NCBI GenBank assembly: GCA_003485765.1
Contig: DNHS01000057.1
Coordinates: 16,735 to 31,108 of the forward strand
Direction of reading: 5' to 3'
Source of the DNA: Candidatus Omnitrophota bacterium
Lineage (GTDB): Bacteria > Omnitrophota > Gorgyraeia > Gorgyraeales > Gorgyraeaceae
Length of the DNA stretch: 14,374 nucleotides
In this document: positions 12,620 to 14,374 of the stretch, one piece after another
How positions within the stretch are numbered: the stretch's first letter is position 1
How the letters are laid out: each line of letters begins with the position of its first letter
Notes under the pieces: model-generated
Seen by the model: only the letters and a program-made list of their open reading frames with translations
The model's database searches: none
Told to the model about the DNA's origin: nothing
Program-made: the position numbers and the translations under genes

Positions 12620-14374
12620 TCCAGTTAATGATAAATTATTAGAGATTGCCGCTCAAAATAATATTTCTACTGTATGGGACCGCTTTATGGAGCAGGAGCC
12701 TCATTGCGGATTTGGGACGCTTGGGGTTTGTTGTAAGATCTGTAATCTTGGCCCATGCAGGATAGACCCATTCGGAGAAGGCGCTCAAAAAGGCGCATGC
12801 GGGGCAGATGCAGATACTATAAGCTCAAGAAATTTAACCCGTAACGCTGCAGCAGGAGCCGCGTGTCATTCTGATCATGGCCGCACTATGGCAAAAACTC
12901 TTCTTGATTTAGGAAAAGGTATAGCAAAGGATTATTCAATAAAAGACCCTGCGAAATTAAAGAGGCTTGCTGTTGAATTCGGCATAAAAATAGATGGTAA
13001 AAGCGACTTAAAAATTGCCGAAGAACTCGGAGAGGCTATTTTAAAAGAATACGGACAGCAGGAAGGTGAATTGACGCTGACAAAACGAGCTCCTAAGAAA
13101 CAACAGGAGAATTGGAAAAAAACAAATGTTAATCCAAGGGGTATTGATATAGAAGTTGTGCAGGCATTTTCAAGGACTCATATAGGATGCGACAATGAAT
13201 ATAAACATGTCCTGGAGGCTGCTATAAGGGCTTCACTCGTAGATGGCTGGGGCGGATCCATGATAGCCACGGAACTTAGCGATATATTATTCGGTTCTCC
13301 ACAGCCGCTGGCCGCAGAAGTGAATTTAGGGGTATTGAAAGAGGATGAGGTGAATATTCTTTTGCACGGCCATGAACCGATCCTTTCCGATATTATAGTT
13401 ACAGCAAGCCAAGACAAAGAGCTTGTGGAGCTTGCAAAAAAATACGGAGCAAAAGGCATAAACCTTTCAGGCATATGCTGCACTGCGGCAGAAGTGCTTA
13501 TGAGGCATGGCGTGTCTATGGCTGGAAATTTCCTGCAGCAGGAACTGGCCATAATTACAGGAGCTGTGGAGGCAATGATCGTAGATGTGCAATGTATAAT
13601 GCCCAGCCTTCCTGAAGTGGCAAAGTCATTTCATACAAAGCTTATTTCCACTTCTCCTAAAGCAAAATTTGTTGGCATGGAGCATATAGAATTCCATGAA
13701 AAGGACGCATTTGAGACAGCAAAAAAGATATTAAGAATCGCCATTGAAAATTATAAAAATAGAAACCGCTCAAAAGTCAATATACCAAAAGAGAAAATGA
13801 CGCTTGTGGCCGGTTTTACTATGGAAAATGTTTTTTATAATCTGGGCGGAAGTTTCAGGCCATCGTACAGGCCTTTAAATGATGCGATTATAAGCGGAAG
13901 GATAAGAGGCGTAGCTGGTGTAGTAGGCTGTGATAACCCGAAAAATGGGTCAGGCTTGTGCCATGCGGATATGGTAAAAGAGCTTATAAAAAATGATATT
14001 CTGGTTGTGCAGACAGGATGTTCAGGGGGCGCATGCGCAAAAGCAGGGCTTTTAACCCCAGAAGCTGCGTTCAAATTTGCCGGTGACGGATTAAAAGAGA
14101 TATGCGAGACAGTAGGGATACCACCAGTTTTACATACAGGCTCTTGCGTTGATAACACAAGAATTCTAACTGCCTGCTGCGAGATGGTAAAAGAAGGCGG
14201 CATTGGAAATAGCATTGATGAACTTCCAGTTGCAGGGGCAGCTCCTGAATGGATGTCTGAAAAGGCAATTGCGATAGGCTGGTATTTTGTGGCCTCAGGG
14301 ATATTCGTGGTGCTGGGCACGCCATTAAGGGTGATGGGAAGTAAGAATGTCACAAATTATATCTGTAATGAAAT
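12600..14374 (+). CDS. acsA: Anaerobic CO dehydrogenase catalytic subunit, 3'-truncated by window edge
   Basis: This nickel CODH interconverts CO and CO2 and, in the Wood-Ljungdahl pathway, feeds CO to acetyl-CoA synthase. The frame is open from 12600 to the window end (591 residues); the family has about 630-670, so a short C-terminal piece is missing. Cys36 and Cys44 fit the D-cluster; Cys45, Cys48, Cys53 and Cys67 fit the B-cluster [4Fe-4S] site. All six C-cluster ligands of the Carboxydothermus enzyme have counterparts: His258, Cys294, Cys332, Cys444, Cys474 and Cys516. Lys555, in S-E-K-A-I-A-I-G, matches the catalytic lysine. The proton-path helix keeps two of four histidines (His90, His93), while the next two positions are Thr96 and Lys99. 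The gene overlaps cooC by 20 bases. Membership of the acetyl-CoA synthase complex (AcsA) is favoured by the pathway neighbours, but stand-alone CooS is possible because acsB is not in view. Confidence 0.95.
   Translation, partial: MAKPTGNPVNDKLLEIAAQNNISTVWDRFMEQEPHCGFGTLGVCCKICNLGPCRIDPFGEGAQKGACGADADTISSRNLTRNAAAGAACHSDHGRTMAKTLLDLGKGIAKDYSIKDPAKLKRLAVEFGIKIDGKSDLKIAEELGEAILKEYGQQEGELTLTKRAPKKQQENWKKTNVNPRGIDIEVVQAFSRTHIGCDNEYKHVLEAAIRASLVDGWGGSMIATELSDILFGSPQPLAAEVNLGVLKEDEVNILLHGHEPILSDIIVTASQDKELVELAKKYGAKGINLSGICCTAAEVLMRHGVSMAGNFLQQELAIITGAVEAMIVDVQCIMPSLPEVAKSFHTKLISTSPKAKFVGMEHIEFHEKDAFETAKKILRIAIENYKNRNRSKVNIPKEKMTLVAGFTMENVFYNLGGSFRPSYRPLNDAIISGRIRGVAGVVGCDNPKNGSGLCHADMVKELIKNDILVVQTGCSGGACAKAGLLTPEAAFKFAGDGLKEICETVGIPPVLHTGSCVDNTRILTACCEMVKEGGIGNSIDELPVAGAAPEWMSEKAIAIGWYFVASGIFVVLGTPLRVMGSKNVTNYICNE

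Noticed and set aside
13835..14353. Long minus-strand open frame opposite the CODH gene (172 codons)
   Set aside because: The plus strand holds intact CODH motifs with all metal ligands across this span, and the reverse translation is low-complexity with no recognisable domain.
1..14374. CRISPR arrays, transposons, phage genes, tRNA or rRNA
   Set aside because: I found no spaced direct-repeat array, transposase or integrase motifs, or recognisable RNA gene on reading the window; a dedicated RNA search was not possible here.

Overview
This window is a single co-directional run of bacterial genes, all on the + strand, with almost no space between them. Sixteen protein genes are visible; the first (coaE) lacks its 5' end and the last (carbon monoxide dehydrogenase) lacks its 3' end. 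The DNA is moderately A+T-rich, with many ATA isoleucine and AGA/AGG arginine codons throughout. I see no insertion sequence, phage gene, CRISPR array, tRNA or rRNA, and no non-coding gap longer than 90 bases.

Region 1 (1-7675) is a housekeeping block for translation, transcription termination and cell wall: coaE, rho, rpmE, prfA, prmC, murA, rpsP, trmD, rplS, rnhB, yraN. Genes in it often overlap (prmC/murA by 19 bases, rplS/rnhB by 32, rnhB/yraN by 20), which suggests translational coupling. rimM, which in many bacteria lies between rpsP and trmD, is absent there. A possible promoter with an unusual repeat-containing leader precedes rplS.

Region 2 (7678-14374) follows after two bases and encodes Wood-Ljungdahl (reductive acetyl-CoA) enzymes: fhs, fchA, folD, a MetF-type methylene-tetrahydrofolate reductase, the nickel-insertion ATPase CooC, and the catalytic CO dehydrogenase subunit. 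Together they would take formate to methyl-tetrahydrofolate (Fhs, FchA, FolD, MetF) and interconvert CO2 and CO (CODH, matured by CooC). The order fhs-fchA-folD-(metV)-metF recalls the methyl-branch cluster of Acetobacterium woodii, but metV is not seen here. The FolD carries substitutions at the cyclohydrolase lysine and at both residues that hold the NADP 2'-phosphate, so I infer an NAD-linked, dehydrogenase-only enzyme that relies on FchA. Two strong hairpins flank metF and divide the pathway genes into fhs-fchA-folD, metF, and cooC-CODH.

The organism is a bacterium (murA, RF1, Rho, L31) that is probably anaerobic, because it has an oxygen-sensitive Ni-Fe-S CODH. My best guess is an uncultivated lineage such as Candidatus Omnitrophota, but that rests on remembered gene order and composition and is only an inference. 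Nothing here is a wholly new system. The most interesting points are the altered FolD next to FchA, the direct joining of a carbon-fixation operon to a ribosomal operon, and the hairpins and micro-repeats.
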